Notes under the pieces: generated by a model
The model's input: the letters and a program-made list of their open reading frames with translations, nothing else
Database searches by the model: none
What the model was told of the DNA's origin: nothing
NCBI GenBank assembly: GCA_021737225.1
Contig: JAIPEJ010000003.1
Coordinates: forward strand, 1 to 41,420
Direction: 5' to 3'
Length of the DNA stretch: 41,420 bases
Origin: Desulfobacteraceae bacterium
Lineage (GTDB): Bacteria > Desulfobacterota > Desulfobacteria > Desulfobacterales > Desulfosalsimonadaceae
Program-made: the position numbers and the translations under genes
In this document: positions 25,196-33,317 of the stretch, piece by piece
Layout of the letters: each line of letters starts with the position of its first letter
Position numbering within the stretch: the stretch's first letter is position 1

Positions 25196-26523
25196 ACACG
25201 GTCTTTTTTGCCATTGTTGCGGTCGCCTTTTTATTTGCCGCCGGCCATCAGCTTTTCGGCGGGCCGGCCGAGGGCGATACCGCGCCCATCCAGGAGCTTT
25301 CCCGGGCGGTGGTGGATTCCGCGGGCGGGGCCGTGGAGCTGGCCATCGGCCTGATCGGCGTGATGACCCTGTTTCTGGGTCTGATGAAGGTGGCTGAAAA
25401 GGGCGGGCTGCTGCAGGTGATCTCCCGGCTGCTCAGGCCCCTGATGGTCCGACTTTTTCCGGATGTGCCGGCCGATCACCCGGCCATGGGCGCCATGATT
25501 TTAAACATGTCTGCAAACGCCCTGGGCCTGGGCAATGCGGCCACGCCCTTCGGCATCCGGGCCATGCAGGAACTCGATAAGCTCAATACCCGAAAGGGGA
25601 CTGCCACCAATGCCATGGCCCTGTTTCTGGCCATTAACACCTCGAGCATCACCCTTTTGCCCACGGGCGTGATCGCCCTGCGGGCCTCGGCCGGATCGGC
25701 CGACCCGGCCGGCATTCTGCCCACCACGCTGTTTGCCACCCTGGGCTCGAGTATTGTGGGCATTGCTGCGGCCAAGTTGTACCAGCGGTTTTCCGATCCC
25801 GGACCGCCCGTGGATGAAGGCCCGCCGCAGACAGATGAAAACACGGATCCGGATGCCGGTCAAAGTACGGGTGCGGCAGATGATGACGGTGATGAACAGT
25901 TCATGCCCGACGAGGCATCCGAGGGATATCCCATGTGGGTGAGCCTGGCCGCCCTTTGCGGGGTGGTGGTGATCATTCCCCTGGCCATCGTCTACGGGCA
26001 GGTGATTTCCCCGTGGATCATTCCCGGCCTGGTGGTGGGCTTTCTTACGTACGGCATGATCCGGCGGGTGCGGATCTACGAGGTGTTCGTGGAAGGCGCC
26101 AAGGAGGGATTCCAGGTGGCGGTCAAGATCATTCCCTACCTGGTGGCCATACTGGTGGCAGTGGGCATGTTCCGGGCCAGCGGGGCCCTGGAGGCCATGG
26201 TCGGACTGCTGGGCCCCTGGACGTCAAAGATCGGCCTTCCCGCGGATGCCCTGCCCATGGCGCTGCTGCGGCCGCTTTCGGGTTCCGGCGCCTACGGGGT
26301 GCTGGCATCCATCATCAACGACCCGTCAGTGGGTCCGGACAGCTATGTCGGGTTTCTGGTCAGCACGCTGCAGGGATCCACGGAGACCACGTTTTACGTG
26401 CTGGCCGTGTATTTCGGGGCGGTGCAGGTGCGCCGCATCCGCCACACCATGGCCGCGGCCCTGACCGCGGATGCGGCCGGGATCATGTTCGCGGTGCTGG
26501 CCTGTTCGCTGTTTCTCAGCTAA
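25192..26523 (+). CDS. Nucleoside-recognition (SpmA/SpmB-type) membrane protein
   Basis: The 443-residue polytopic membrane protein has two Gate/nucleoside-recognition halves. The first, SpmA-like, has GLMKVAEKGGLLQVISRLLRP, then MILNMSANALGLGNAATPFG; the second, SpmB-like, has GFQVAVKIIPYLVAILVAVGMF, then RPLSGSGAYGVLASI. They are joined by an acidic Asp/Glu/Gln linker (about residues 205-245). In spore formers the two halves are separate genes needed for spore core dehydration; in non-sporulating bacteria the fused form is of unknown function, perhaps transport. It overlaps the methyltransferase gene by four bases. Confidence 0.88.
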   Translation: MNTVFFAIVAVAFLFAAGHQLFGGPAEGDTAPIQELSRAVVDSAGGAVELAIGLIGVMTLFLGLMKVAEKGGLLQVISRLLRPLMVRLFPDVPADHPAMGAMILNMSANALGLGNAATPFGIRAMQELDKLNTRKGTATNAMALFLAINTSSITLLPTGVIALRASAGSADPAGILPTTLFATLGSSIVGIAAAKLYQRFSDPGPPVDEGPPQTDENTDPDAGQSTGAADDDGDEQFMPDEASEGYPMWVSLAALCGVVVIIPLAIVYGQVISPWIIPGLVVGFLTYGMIRRVRIYEVFVEGAKEGFQVAVKIIPYLVAILVAVGMFRASGALEAMVGLLGPWTSKIGLPADALPMALLRPLSGSGAYGVLASIINDPSVGPDSYVGFLVSTLQGSTETTFYVLAVYFGAVQVRRIRHTMAAALTADAAGIMFAVLACSLFLS

Positions 26524-26573
26524 AAATGGAGGATGGGCTGCAAGCCTGCCGCCGAACATGAGCAGATGCGGGC

Positions 26574-28292
26574 TCAGGCCTGGCGGACCTGCAGGGTGCG
26601 TATCCGGTTGATGGCCCCGGCGATGTCCATGCTGCGGATTTCGGCAAGATCGCCGGTGATGTGCGGGACCAGGACGTCGAGCCCGTTTTTTTCCATGTCC
26701 GCGATCACTTTCTCAGCCACCTTGCGAAGCGGCAGGCCGTCATTCATGAAGCCGGTGGCATGGTACACGGCATGGGCCAGCGCCCGGGTCTGGGAAGGGT
26801 CCACGATCTGCTCCAGGTCGCTTAAGTCCACGTCGGTCTCACCCAGCAGGATCTCCCTTAGGCCTCTTCCGGCGATCTTCATCTTCCTGTTGCGCCGGTA
26901 CACGGAGATGCTCTGCGCCTCGGGAATGCGCTCGGCGATGATGCCGAAATTTTCCCCGCCTTCTTCCTGCCGGCCCGCCGGGTCCCGGCTGGCAATGTCC
27001 CTTGCCGCATCGGTGGCGTCCTCCGGGAGATAGGCGGTCATGCGGATCACGTGGTCTGCCACGTTGAAATAATCCCCGGAGCCGCCCATGACCAGCACCG
27101 TGGAAACGCCTTTTTCCGTGTAAAGCTGGCGCACCTTGTCGATAAACGGGGTGATGGGCTCGCCTTGCTTGGCCACGAGCTGCTGCATCCGGCGGTCCCG
27201 GATCATGAAGTTGGTGGCAGAGGTGTCCTCGTCAAGCAGCAGGGCCTCGGCCCCGGCTTCCACCGCCTCGATGATGTTGGCGGCCTGGGAGGTGCTGCCG
27301 CTGGCGTTCTGCGTGGAGAATTCGGCCGTGTCCTTGTGCAGGGGCAGGTTGCTTATAAACGGCGTAATATTGGTTTTTGCAATGCTCCTGCCGTCGCAGG
27401 CCCGGATCTTGGCGGTGTTTTTCAGGGTAACGGCAAATTGCCTGCCGTCTTCCGGAACGTGGTTGTAGATCCCGCGTTCCAGGGCATGCAGCAGGGTGGA
27501 CTTGCCGTGGTACCCGCCGCCAACGATCAGGCTGATCCCGCGCGGGACTCCCATGCCCGGGGTTTTGCCGTTGTTCGGCAGATCCAGCGTGGCCCGGTAG
27601 GTGTCATCGGTTTGAAATTGCACCGCTGCCGGGTCGTCTAAGGGACGGTCGTCAATGCCGCTTCTGCGGGGCAGCAGACTGTTGTCCGCGATAAACGCGA
27701 TCAGGCCCTTTTCCGATAGTTGGTCCCGGGCCGCGTCCGCGTCCTCGGCTGTTTCCAGGTGCCGGTACAGGGCTTGTTCGTCTACAGCGGAGAAAAACAG
27801 GGTGCTGTGGACAATATCCGGCAGCTCGGAGAAGAACATGGTCTGCGCGTCCCGGCCGGCGATTTTCCTGCCGAACGCGGGCAGACCCATGAAAAACCGA
27901 GCCTCCACGAACTCGTCATTGATCAGAAATGCGCTGCGCTGCAGGATCTGCTGGCCGGGCCGGTCAATGGCGATGGCCCCGCCTTTGCCGGTGCCCCGGC
28001 TTCCCTTGCAAATGCGCCTGGACTGCCGGGAAAAACGCCGGGTCAGAAAATCGCCCAGGGCGATAGTCCGGCTTTGGTTGGCCATGGTGTCTCTTGCAAA
28101 TCCGGATTCCGGGCGTGAAACGCGCACGCGGACCCGCGAGGGCGCGGCAAACGGGTCGCCCTGCACGTGGTCGATATACAGCGTAAATTGCCGGAAGTCG
28201 TAGGCGCCGGAAATGTCCTTGTATGCCTTGTATCCTTTACCGTCAATGCGCCTGAGCTGGTCTCTCAGGGCATCAGCCGGTTTTACTCCCAT
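26574..28292 (-). CDS. Predicted ATPase of the ABC class (P-loop protein)
   Basis: The 572-residue protein matches the bacterial ABC-ATPase family (PF09818-type). It has a conserved N-terminal domain (LRDQLRRIDGKGYKAYKDISG), a P-loop in GGGYHGKSTLLHALERGIYNHVPEDGR, a Walker B-like ALLLDEDTSATNFMIRD, and VSTVLVMGGSGDYFNVAD. Family members lack transporter domains and are of unknown function, perhaps acting on RNA or nucleotides. It overlaps the holin-family gene by 10 bp and is probably co-transcribed with it. The ATG at 28292 gives the family's normal N-terminus. Confidence 0.88.
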   Translation of the reverse strand: MGVKPADALRDQLRRIDGKGYKAYKDISGAYDFRQFTLYIDHVQGDPFAAPSRVRVRVSRPESGFARDTMANQSRTIALGDFLTRRFSRQSRRICKGSRGTGKGGAIAIDRPGQQILQRSAFLINDEFVEARFFMGLPAFGRKIAGRDAQTMFFSELPDIVHSTLFFSAVDEQALYRHLETAEDADAARDQLSEKGLIAFIADNSLLPRRSGIDDRPLDDPAAVQFQTDDTYRATLDLPNNGKTPGMGVPRGISLIVGGGYHGKSTLLHALERGIYNHVPEDGRQFAVTLKNTAKIRACDGRSIAKTNITPFISNLPLHKDTAEFSTQNASGSTSQAANIIEAVEAGAEALLLDEDTSATNFMIRDRRMQQLVAKQGEPITPFIDKVRQLYTEKGVSTVLVMGGSGDYFNVADHVIRMTAYLPEDATDAARDIASRDPAGRQEEGGENFGIIAERIPEAQSISVYRRNRKMKIAGRGLREILLGETDVDLSDLEQIVDPSQTRALAHAVYHATGFMNDGLPLRKVAEKVIADMEKNGLDVLVPHITGDLAEIRSMDIAGAINRIRTLQVRQA

Positions 28293-28843
28293 CGATCCCC
28301 CTTTCGTTCCAGGTCGATATGCTCCGAATCCCTGCGCCTTGTTCCGGAACCCGTGCCCGGTCCGGGGCCTGACCCGGGACGCCGGGCATCTGCAAGCAGG
28401 GAATTTAACAACCAGGAGACCGCGCTGATCAAGATGGCGCCGAACACGGTGCTCCAGAACCCGGCCACGGAAAAGCCCGGGATTATCCCTGAGGCGATCT
28501 TTAACATCAGCGCGTTGATGACAAAGGTAAACAGCCCCAGGGTCATGATGTTAATCGGCAGTGTGAGCACCAGCAGCACGGGGCGGAAAAACAGGTTGAG
28601 CACCCCGATGGCGGCGGCCGCGAAAAAGGCCGTTATAAAACCGCTGACGTGGATGTCCTCGATGATGTAGGCGGCCATCATGACCGCGGCGGTAAGGATC
28701 AGCCACTTGGCAACCAGCACGGGCAGCAGGTTCTGGGCAAACGGCCCGCCGCCGGGGCCGCCGGAATGCTGTCGAAAGTCAATTCGTATTTGTCGTCTCA
28801 ATTTCCTCACCGTTGATGGTAATGTGGAGTTGGCCGGATTCAT
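28283..28843 (-). CDS. Phage holin family (superfamily IV, four-TM) membrane protein
   Basis: Four hydrophobic segments are visible between about residues 42 and 150: LVAKWLILTAAVMMAAYII, FITAFFAAAAIGVLNLFF, then LTLPINIMTLGLFTFVINALML, and STVFGAILISAVSWLLNSLL. This matches the widespread small membrane family named after phage holins (PF04020). Most such proteins are chromosomal and of unknown role, not lytic. ATG 28843 overlaps the preceding gene by 65 bp; a later TTG or GTG is possible. The tail is Gly/Pro/Arg-rich. It sits between a hypothetical gene and the ABC-class ATPase in one probable operon. Confidence 0.8.
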   Translation of the reverse strand: MNPANSTLPSTVRKLRRQIRIDFRQHSGGPGGGPFAQNLLPVLVAKWLILTAAVMMAAYIIEDIHVSGFITAFFAAAAIGVLNLFFRPVLLVLTLPINIMTLGLFTFVINALMLKIASGIIPGFSVAGFWSTVFGAILISAVSWLLNSLLADARRPGSGPGPGTGSGTRRRDSEHIDLERKGDRWE

Positions 28844-29075
28844 CTGATCTCAGGCGGACATCTGCATCCGAGTCCCCGCGCAGGTCCGCATGGCGATTTC
28901 GCAGGCCGTTGAAGTCAAATGTTTCCAGTGCATGTTGCAAAAGCGCGATGCGGTTTTCAAGGTCTTTTTTTTCATTTTCGTCGCCTGCCTTGAAATATTC
29001 GGATATGGCGCGGTTATACTGCCGCCTGATCTCGGTTTCAATGCAGTGCCGCTTTGTGGAAATTTTCAGGTTCAT
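28779..29075 (-). CDS. Hypothetical protein, 98 residues
   Basis: The product is hydrophilic and probably helical in its first 60 residues (IETEIRRQYNRAISEYF, then EKKDLENRIALLQHALETF), followed by a strand-rich end with ESGQLHITINGEEIE. There is no signal peptide. I do not recognise the family. It is the first gene of a likely three-gene unit with the holin-family and ATPase genes and overlaps the former by 65 bp. An AT-rich mobile-repeat-like element begins about 60 bp upstream of its start. Confidence 0.6.
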   Translation of the reverse strand: MNLKISTKRHCIETEIRRQYNRAISEYFKAGDENEKKDLENRIALLQHALETFDFNGLRNRHADLRGDSDADVRLRSDESGQLHITINGEEIETTNTN

Positions 29076-29380
29076 TTTTCCACTCTTTTTTGGTATTGTA
29101 AGTAAATATCAAAAATAATTATTATTTGACCGTTACGCAACTGTTGATAAGCCTGTAAAAAGTCTTTTTTACAGGCAGTGTTAAGTTTTAAGTGATTAAG
29201 TGTTTAAGTAAAATCAGATGGTTATATTTTTGTTGCTTGGAGAGCATAACATTTTTTAGACTTTTTACGAAGCCATCAACTGTTGACAAGAACGGATTTT
29301 CTGAATTATCGAGATCGCTTTATCTGTTTGAAACGCGGACAAGTATCGTCAGCATGTGATAAAGCCGGGAGATTGGAACC
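29076..29380. other. Intergenic region with repeat element
   Basis: These 305 bp separate the divergent hypothetical gene and pdaD. Most of the space is taken by the inverted-repeat element at 29138-29286. The promoters of both neighbours must lie at its edges or inside it. No ORF here is credible. Confidence 0.6.
29138..29286. repeat. MITE-like element with terminal inverted repeats, copy 1
   Basis: The left end GTTGATAAGCCTGTAAAAAG and the complement of the right end (GTTGATGGCTTCGTAAAAAG) match at most positions, and both continue with TCT. The 10 bp CAACTGTTGA occurs at both edges (29138-29147 and 29277-29286). The left part contains the hairpin GCCTGTAAAAA-GTC-TTTTTTACAGGC followed by AGTGTTAAGTTTTAAGTGAT (29151-29216), which recurs at 33250-33314 (inverted) and 41368-41420. 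There is no transposase inside. Confidence 0.65.
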
Positions 29381-29926
29381 ATGTATGTACCCAGATATGT
29401 ATTTTTCACCAAGGGCGTTGGCATTGACAAGGCCCATCTGGCCTCTTTTGAGAATGCGCTTCGGGAGGCCAATATTGCGCACTTGAACCTGGTGCAGGTT
29501 TCTTCCATATTTCCCCCGGGATGCAAGATTCTGGACAAGGAACAGGGGCTTGCCAAGCTCGAAGCCGGAGAGATCACCCATTGCGTGATGGCCCGGGAGC
29601 AGAGCCGCGAGCCAGGGCGCCGGCTGGTGGCCAGTGTCGGACTGGCCCTGCCCGAGGGCAATGAGCGATACGGGTATCTCTCTGAACATCACGGCTTTGG
29701 CCAGACCGAGGTGGAGGCCGGCGAATTTGCCGAGGACATGGCCGCCTCCATGCTGGCCACGACCCTGGGCATTGAGTTTGACCCGGAAAAGGACTATGAC
29801 GAGCGGCGCGATATTTACAAGATGTCTGGCAAGATCATTCATTCCAGGCATATCAGCCAGGCCGCCCTGGGGGCGGAAGGCAGTTTATGGACCACCGTAT
29901 TGGCGGCGGCCATATTCGTGAAATAG
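29381..29926 (+). CDS. pdaD: Pyruvoyl-dependent arginine decarboxylase
   Basis: The 181-residue proenzyme converts arginine to agmatine. The self-cleavage site is in [14 protein letters not shown]: cutting between Ser41 and Ser42 would turn Ser42 into the pyruvoyl group. Later family segments include [21 protein letters not shown], then [17 protein letters not shown], and the end [18 protein letters not shown]. The length is normal. The next gene encodes agmatinase, so together they make putrescine from arginine. ATG 29381 opens directly with the family N-terminus ([14 protein letters not shown]). Confidence 0.95.
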   Translation: MYVPRYVFFTKGVGIDKAHLASFENALREANIAHLNLVQVSSIFPPGCKILDKEQGLAKLEAGEITHCVMAREQSREPGRRLVASVGLALPEGNERYGYLSEHHGFGQTEVEAGEFAEDMAASMLATTLGIEFDPEKDYDERRDIYKMSGKIIHSRHISQAALGAEGSLWTTVLAAAIFVK

Positions 29927-29989
29927 TGACGGTTTCATGGAAGATTCCATTGCCGTCTCAAAAACGACTTTTTGCGAGAGTTTCAAACA

Positions 29990-30859
29990 ATGACACAGCA
30001 ATCATTTATTCCGTTTGGCGGCGAGGCGATTTACATTCAACAAATCGAGGATGCCCGGGTGGCGGTGTTGCCGATTTATTACGAAGTGGCCCCGTCTTTT
30101 GGCAGCGGGGCCGGCCAGGGGCCTGGCCATCTGCTGCAGGCTTCTCGGGAGCTGGAGTGTCTGGACGAAGAAACCCTGGTGGATTGGCGCAACCTGGGTA
30201 TCCACACGCTTTCCGGGCTGGTTCCCACGGAAGATCCGGAACAGGCGATGGCGGAGATCGAAGAAGCCGCCGGTCTGTATATGGACGGCGAGCGGTTTCT
30301 TCTTTCCCTGGGCGGGGACCATGCAATTACCATCGGGTTAAGCAAGGCCGTGGCAGCGCGTTATCCGGATGTGGGCGTGCTCCAGATTGATGCGCACCTG
30401 GATCTGCGCGATCACTGGAACGGCAGCCGGTATAATCACGCTTGCGTCATGCGCAGAATCGGCGAGGACTTAAAACTTCCGTTCGTGCAGGTGGGCATCC
30501 GCTCCTTTTGCCCGGAGGAGTATGACTACATCAAGACCAATCACCTGTACCCATTCTACGCGCACAACCTCAACCCGGCAGACGATTCCTGGATGGATGA
30601 CGTGGTCTACGCGCTGCCGGATAATGTGTACATGAGCATTGATCTTGACGGCCTGGATCCCAGCGTCCTGCCCGGTACGGGCACGCCCGTGCCCGGGGGG
30701 ATGACTTACCGGCAGGTCGTGGAGTTGATCCGGCGGGTCGGCGCGGAGAAAAACGTGGTGGCCGCGGATATCAACGAACTGGCCAAGGTGGAAGGCTCGG
30801 TGGTTTCGGAATTCACAGCGGCCAAGCTGGCCACCAAGGTGTTTGTGTACTGTGTGTGA
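29990..30859 (+). CDS. speB: Agmatinase
   Basis: The 289-residue ureohydrolase splits agmatine into putrescine and urea. The manganese ligands are all present: GGDHAITIG, then IDAHLDLRD, then SIDLDGLDP. SVLPGTGTPVPGGMTY is typical of agmatinases. ATG 29990 (MTQQSFIPFGG) is preferred over an in-frame TTG at 29972, since GAGAG lies nine bases ahead of it. It begins about 60 bp after pdaD and probably shares its transcript. Putrescine would feed polyamine synthesis. Confidence 0.93.
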   Translation: MTQQSFIPFGGEAIYIQQIEDARVAVLPIYYEVAPSFGSGAGQGPGHLLQASRELECLDEETLVDWRNLGIHTLSGLVPTEDPEQAMAEIEEAAGLYMDGERFLLSLGGDHAITIGLSKAVAARYPDVGVLQIDAHLDLRDHWNGSRYNHACVMRRIGEDLKLPFVQVGIRSFCPEEYDYIKTNHLYPFYAHNLNPADDSWMDDVVYALPDNVYMSIDLDGLDPSVLPGTGTPVPGGMTYRQVVELIRRVGAEKNVVAADINELAKVEGSVVSEFTAAKLATKVFVYCV

Positions 30860-30988
30860 ACAGTGGACTGTGGTCAGTTGTCAGTAGTCAGTGGCCTGTG
30901 AAATATAATTAAGGTTTTGTCTACTGTCTACTGCCTACTGCCTACCGACCACCGACCACCGACAACTGATAACTGATAACCGTTCACA
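30855..30988. repeat. Degenerate CAGT/CTACTG-type short-repeat element with inverted ends
   Basis: TGTGAAC at 30855-30861, overlapping the speB stop, is the complement of GTTCACA at 30982-30988. The left arm is built of GGTCAGTTGTCAGTAGTCAG units and the right arm of the complementary kind (CTACTGCCTACTGCCTACCG, then ACCACCGACCACCGACAACT). The two arms can pair imperfectly into a long stem. It lies just before the shared terminator and has no coding content. Confidence 0.6.
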
Positions 30989-31026
30989 AAAAAGCCCCGG
31001 GCGGATTGACCGCCCGGGGCTTTTTT
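30988..31026. terminator. Strong bidirectional terminator between speB and fhs
   Basis: GCCCCGGGCGG (30994-31004) and CCGCCCGGGGC (31010-31020) form a perfect 11 bp stem with a five-base loop, flanked by A6 and T6. It ends the convergent speB and fhs transcripts. Confidence 0.92.
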
Positions 31027-31053
31027 AATTCAACCAAATGTGGGGATTCGGCC

Positions 31054-32817
31054 CTAGAACAGTCCGGAGACCTTGCCGGTTTCCGTGTCCACGTCGACCT
31101 TGGTGTAGGCCGGGCTGGAGCTTGTGCCGGGCATAAACGGAATTGCGCCGGCCACGGGTACCAGGAACTTGGCACCGGAGTAGATGTAAATGTCGCGCAC
31201 AGGCAGTCTCCATCCCTTGGGCACGCCTTTCCACGTGGGCTCATGGGACAGGCTAAGGTGCGTCTTGGCCATCATCGTGGAGTAGTCCTTGAACTGCGGG
31301 TCTGAGTCCAGCATCTCAAGTTTCTTTTCGGCATCCGGCAGCCAGTCCACGCCGTCTGCGCCGTAAACCTCGCGGGCGATGGTGTCCACGCGCTCGCGCA
31401 GGGTCTTGTCCATGGAATAGAGGAAATCGAACTTGGACTCTTCCTCGCAGGCGTCGATCACGGCATCGGCGATCTCAAGGGCTCCGTCGCCGCCGTCCAT
31501 GAAGTGGGTCGACGGTGCGCACCGGGCGCCGGCTTCTTCTGCCTTTTTCTTGACCAGCTCGATTTCCGCCTTGGTGTCCGTGGGGAAGCAGTTGATGCAG
31601 ACAACAGGGTTCATGCCGGACTTGCGGATCACGCCGATCATGTGGACCATGTTTTCAATGCCTTTTTCCAGCAGGCCCAGGTTTTCCTTGGTGTATTCCT
31701 CGGGAAGCGGACGTCCCGGAACAACCCTGGGTCCGCCGCCGTGCATCTTCAGGGCGCGGATTGTGGCTGTGAGCACGGAAACGTGGGGCTTTAAGCCCGA
31801 GTTGCGGCACTTGACGTTCCAGAATTTTTCAAAACCGATGTCAGCGGCAAAACCGCTTTCAGTCACATGGTAGTCAAACATCTTCAGGCCCATCCGGTCG
31901 GCGATGATGGAGGACTGACCAACCGCGATGTTGGCAAACGGGCCGGCATGCACGAAGCAGGGCTGATACTCAGCGGTGCACATCAGCGTGGGGTTGATGG
32001 TATTTCGCATCCAGGCGGTCATTGCGCCGCCGACCCTGAGGTCGCCGGTGGTTACCCGGTTGCCGGAGATGTCAAAGCCCACGGTGATGTTGTTCAATCT
32101 TTCCCGGAGATCGGGCAGGTCCTTGGCAATGGCCAGGATGGCCATGCACTCGGAGCTAACCGCGATGTTAAAGCCCGATTCCATGGTATAGCCGTTGGCC
32201 CTGCCGCCGAGCCCGATAACCATCTTGCGCAAGGCCTGGGCGCAGTAGTCGATGATCCAGTTCATCTCCACGCGGTTGGGGTCGATGTTTAAGGCCGGAA
32301 TGCCGGAGAGTTTTTCGACCTTTTCCGGACCGTAGTTGCGCTCGTGCTGCATCCTGGCGGTCAGGGCGACCATGGCCAGGTTGTGGGCGTTCATGATGTC
32401 GTTGATATCGCCGGTCAGTCCCAGGGAGAATTCGGTCATGGGAATCAGGATGGCATTGCCGCCGCCGGCCGCAGATCCCTTGATGTTCATGGTCGGTCCG
32501 CCGGAAGGCTGGCGCAGGGCGCCGCCCACGTTCTTGCCGCGTTTGCCCAGGCCTTCCATGAGGCCCACGGATGTGGTGGATTTGCCCTCTCCGAGCGGAG
32601 TGGGGGTGATGGCGGTGACCTCGATGTATTTCCCGTCCGGCTTATCCTGCATCCGGTTCATGATCTTGAGAAAGTCGAGCTTTGACAGCCGGCCCATGGG
32701 AATCATCTCTTCCCGGGAAAGCCCGAGCTTGTCCTGCCACTCCTCGGGCATGGGCATGTTCTGCTCCGCTGCCTCGGAAACCTGCCAGTCGGCCATTTTG
32801 CTTACATCGTATGCCAT
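31054..32817 (-). CDS. fhs: Formate-tetrahydrofolate ligase
   Basis: The 587-residue enzyme makes 10-formyl-tetrahydrofolate from formate, ATP and tetrahydrofolate. The ATP loop is TPLGEGKST (residues 73-81), followed by [20 protein letters not shown]; the later [13 protein letters not shown] and [13 protein letters not shown] are also family landmarks. The length agrees with bacterial synthetases, slightly longer at the N-terminus. In sulfate reducers it belongs to the methyl branch of the Wood-Ljungdahl pathway. AAGGAGA precedes the ATG by six bases. No partner genes of the pathway adjoin it here. Confidence 0.97.
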   Translation of the reverse strand: MAYDVSKMADWQVSEAAEQNMPMPEEWQDKLGLSREEMIPMGRLSKLDFLKIMNRMQDKPDGKYIEVTAITPTPLGEGKSTTSVGLMEGLGKRGKNVGGALRQPSGGPTMNIKGSAAGGGNAILIPMTEFSLGLTGDINDIMNAHNLAMVALTARMQHERNYGPEKVEKLSGIPALNIDPNRVEMNWIIDYCAQALRKMVIGLGGRANGYTMESGFNIAVSSECMAILAIAKDLPDLRERLNNITVGFDISGNRVTTGDLRVGGAMTAWMRNTINPTLMCTAEYQPCFVHAGPFANIAVGQSSIIADRMGLKMFDYHVTESGFAADIGFEKFWNVKCRNSGLKPHVSVLTATIRALKMHGGGPRVVPGRPLPEEYTKENLGLLEKGIENMVHMIGVIRKSGMNPVVCINCFPTDTKAEIELVKKKAEEAGARCAPSTHFMDGGDGALEIADAVIDACEEESKFDFLYSMDKTLRERVDTIAREVYGADGVDWLPDAEKKLEMLDSDPQFKDYSTMMAKTHLSLSHEPTWKGVPKGWRLPVRDIYIYSGAKFLVPVAGAIPFMPGTSSSPAYTKVDVDTETGKVSGLF

Positions 32818-32982
32818 GTTTCTTCTCCTTTGGCGTTTAGGTTAATAATCAATATTTTTCAATGGTTACGGACATTCCAGTAGATCAAGAGATACTCATA
32901 CCATTTCACTTTGTTTTTGACAAGAACTATCAGAAGGGTTCAGGCGATTCTTTACAATGTGAAACAATATCAAATGTCAAAA

Positions 32983-33314
32983 TTGATGAACTCGTAAAAA
33001 GCGGTTTATCCCGCCAGGGCGGTATTTTTGCAACAAAGGAAATCGGCAAGCACCTTGGCTGATCGGCGGTGCGAAAAAGGAGTTTCCTCGCTCCAGGAGC
33101 CTCTGCGAGCCTCAATTTCCGCTCGGAAACCCGCTTTCCCGCACCGCCGTCAGGGCAGCGAAGTGCAATTTTGCAAGTGCGCAAAAAAGGACTTTCTTAG
33201 AAGAAGTCCAGAAACTTCAATAATCGACAAATAGTAAAAAATAACTTGTTGATTTTATTTAACACTTAATCACTTAAAACTTAACACTGCCTGTAAAAAA
33301 GACTTTTTACAGGC
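32983..33314. repeat. MITE-like element with terminal inverted repeats, copy 2
   Basis: The left end TTGATGAACTCGTAAAAAGC and the complement of the right end (TGACAAGCCTGTAAAAAGTC) are imperfect inverted repeats related to those of copy 1. The right 65 bp (33250-33314) are nearly identical, in reverse orientation, to 29151-29216, with only one or two differences. The interior differs from copy 1 and holds the hairpin at 33064-33149. No transposase is present. Confidence 0.55.
33064..33149. repeat. Long imperfect hairpin inside repeat copy 2
   Basis: CGGCGGTGCG (33064-33073) pairs with CGCACCGCCG (33140-33149); further in, GTTTCC (33082-33087) pairs with GGAAAC (33125-33130), and an inner GCTCC-A-GGAGC hairpin caps it. 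The result is an 86-base rod-like fold that could be transcribed as a structured RNA or be an element relic. Confidence 0.55.
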
Positions 33315-33317
33315 TTG

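Larger units (their letters stand above)
32818..33317. other. 500 bp intergenic region with repeat element and long hairpin
   Basis: Between fhs and the exporter gene there is no supported gene; short frames lack ribosome sites and sensible composition. The part from 32983 to 33314 carries the second repeat element and the hairpin listed separately. The fhs promoter should lie within about 32830-32980, which is AT-rich, but I do not see a clear pair of boxes. Confidence 0.55.

Noticed and set aside
28283-28843. Prophage lysis module
   Set aside because: The holin-family protein stands alone without endolysin or other phage genes; this family is mostly chromosomal.
30855-30988. CRISPR array
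   Set aside because: The repeated units are short, degenerate and adjoining, with no regular spacers and no cas genes nearby.
32862-33184. Short open frames in the fhs-exporter gap
   Set aside because: They have no ribosome sites, no known resemblance, and overlap the repeat element and hairpin.
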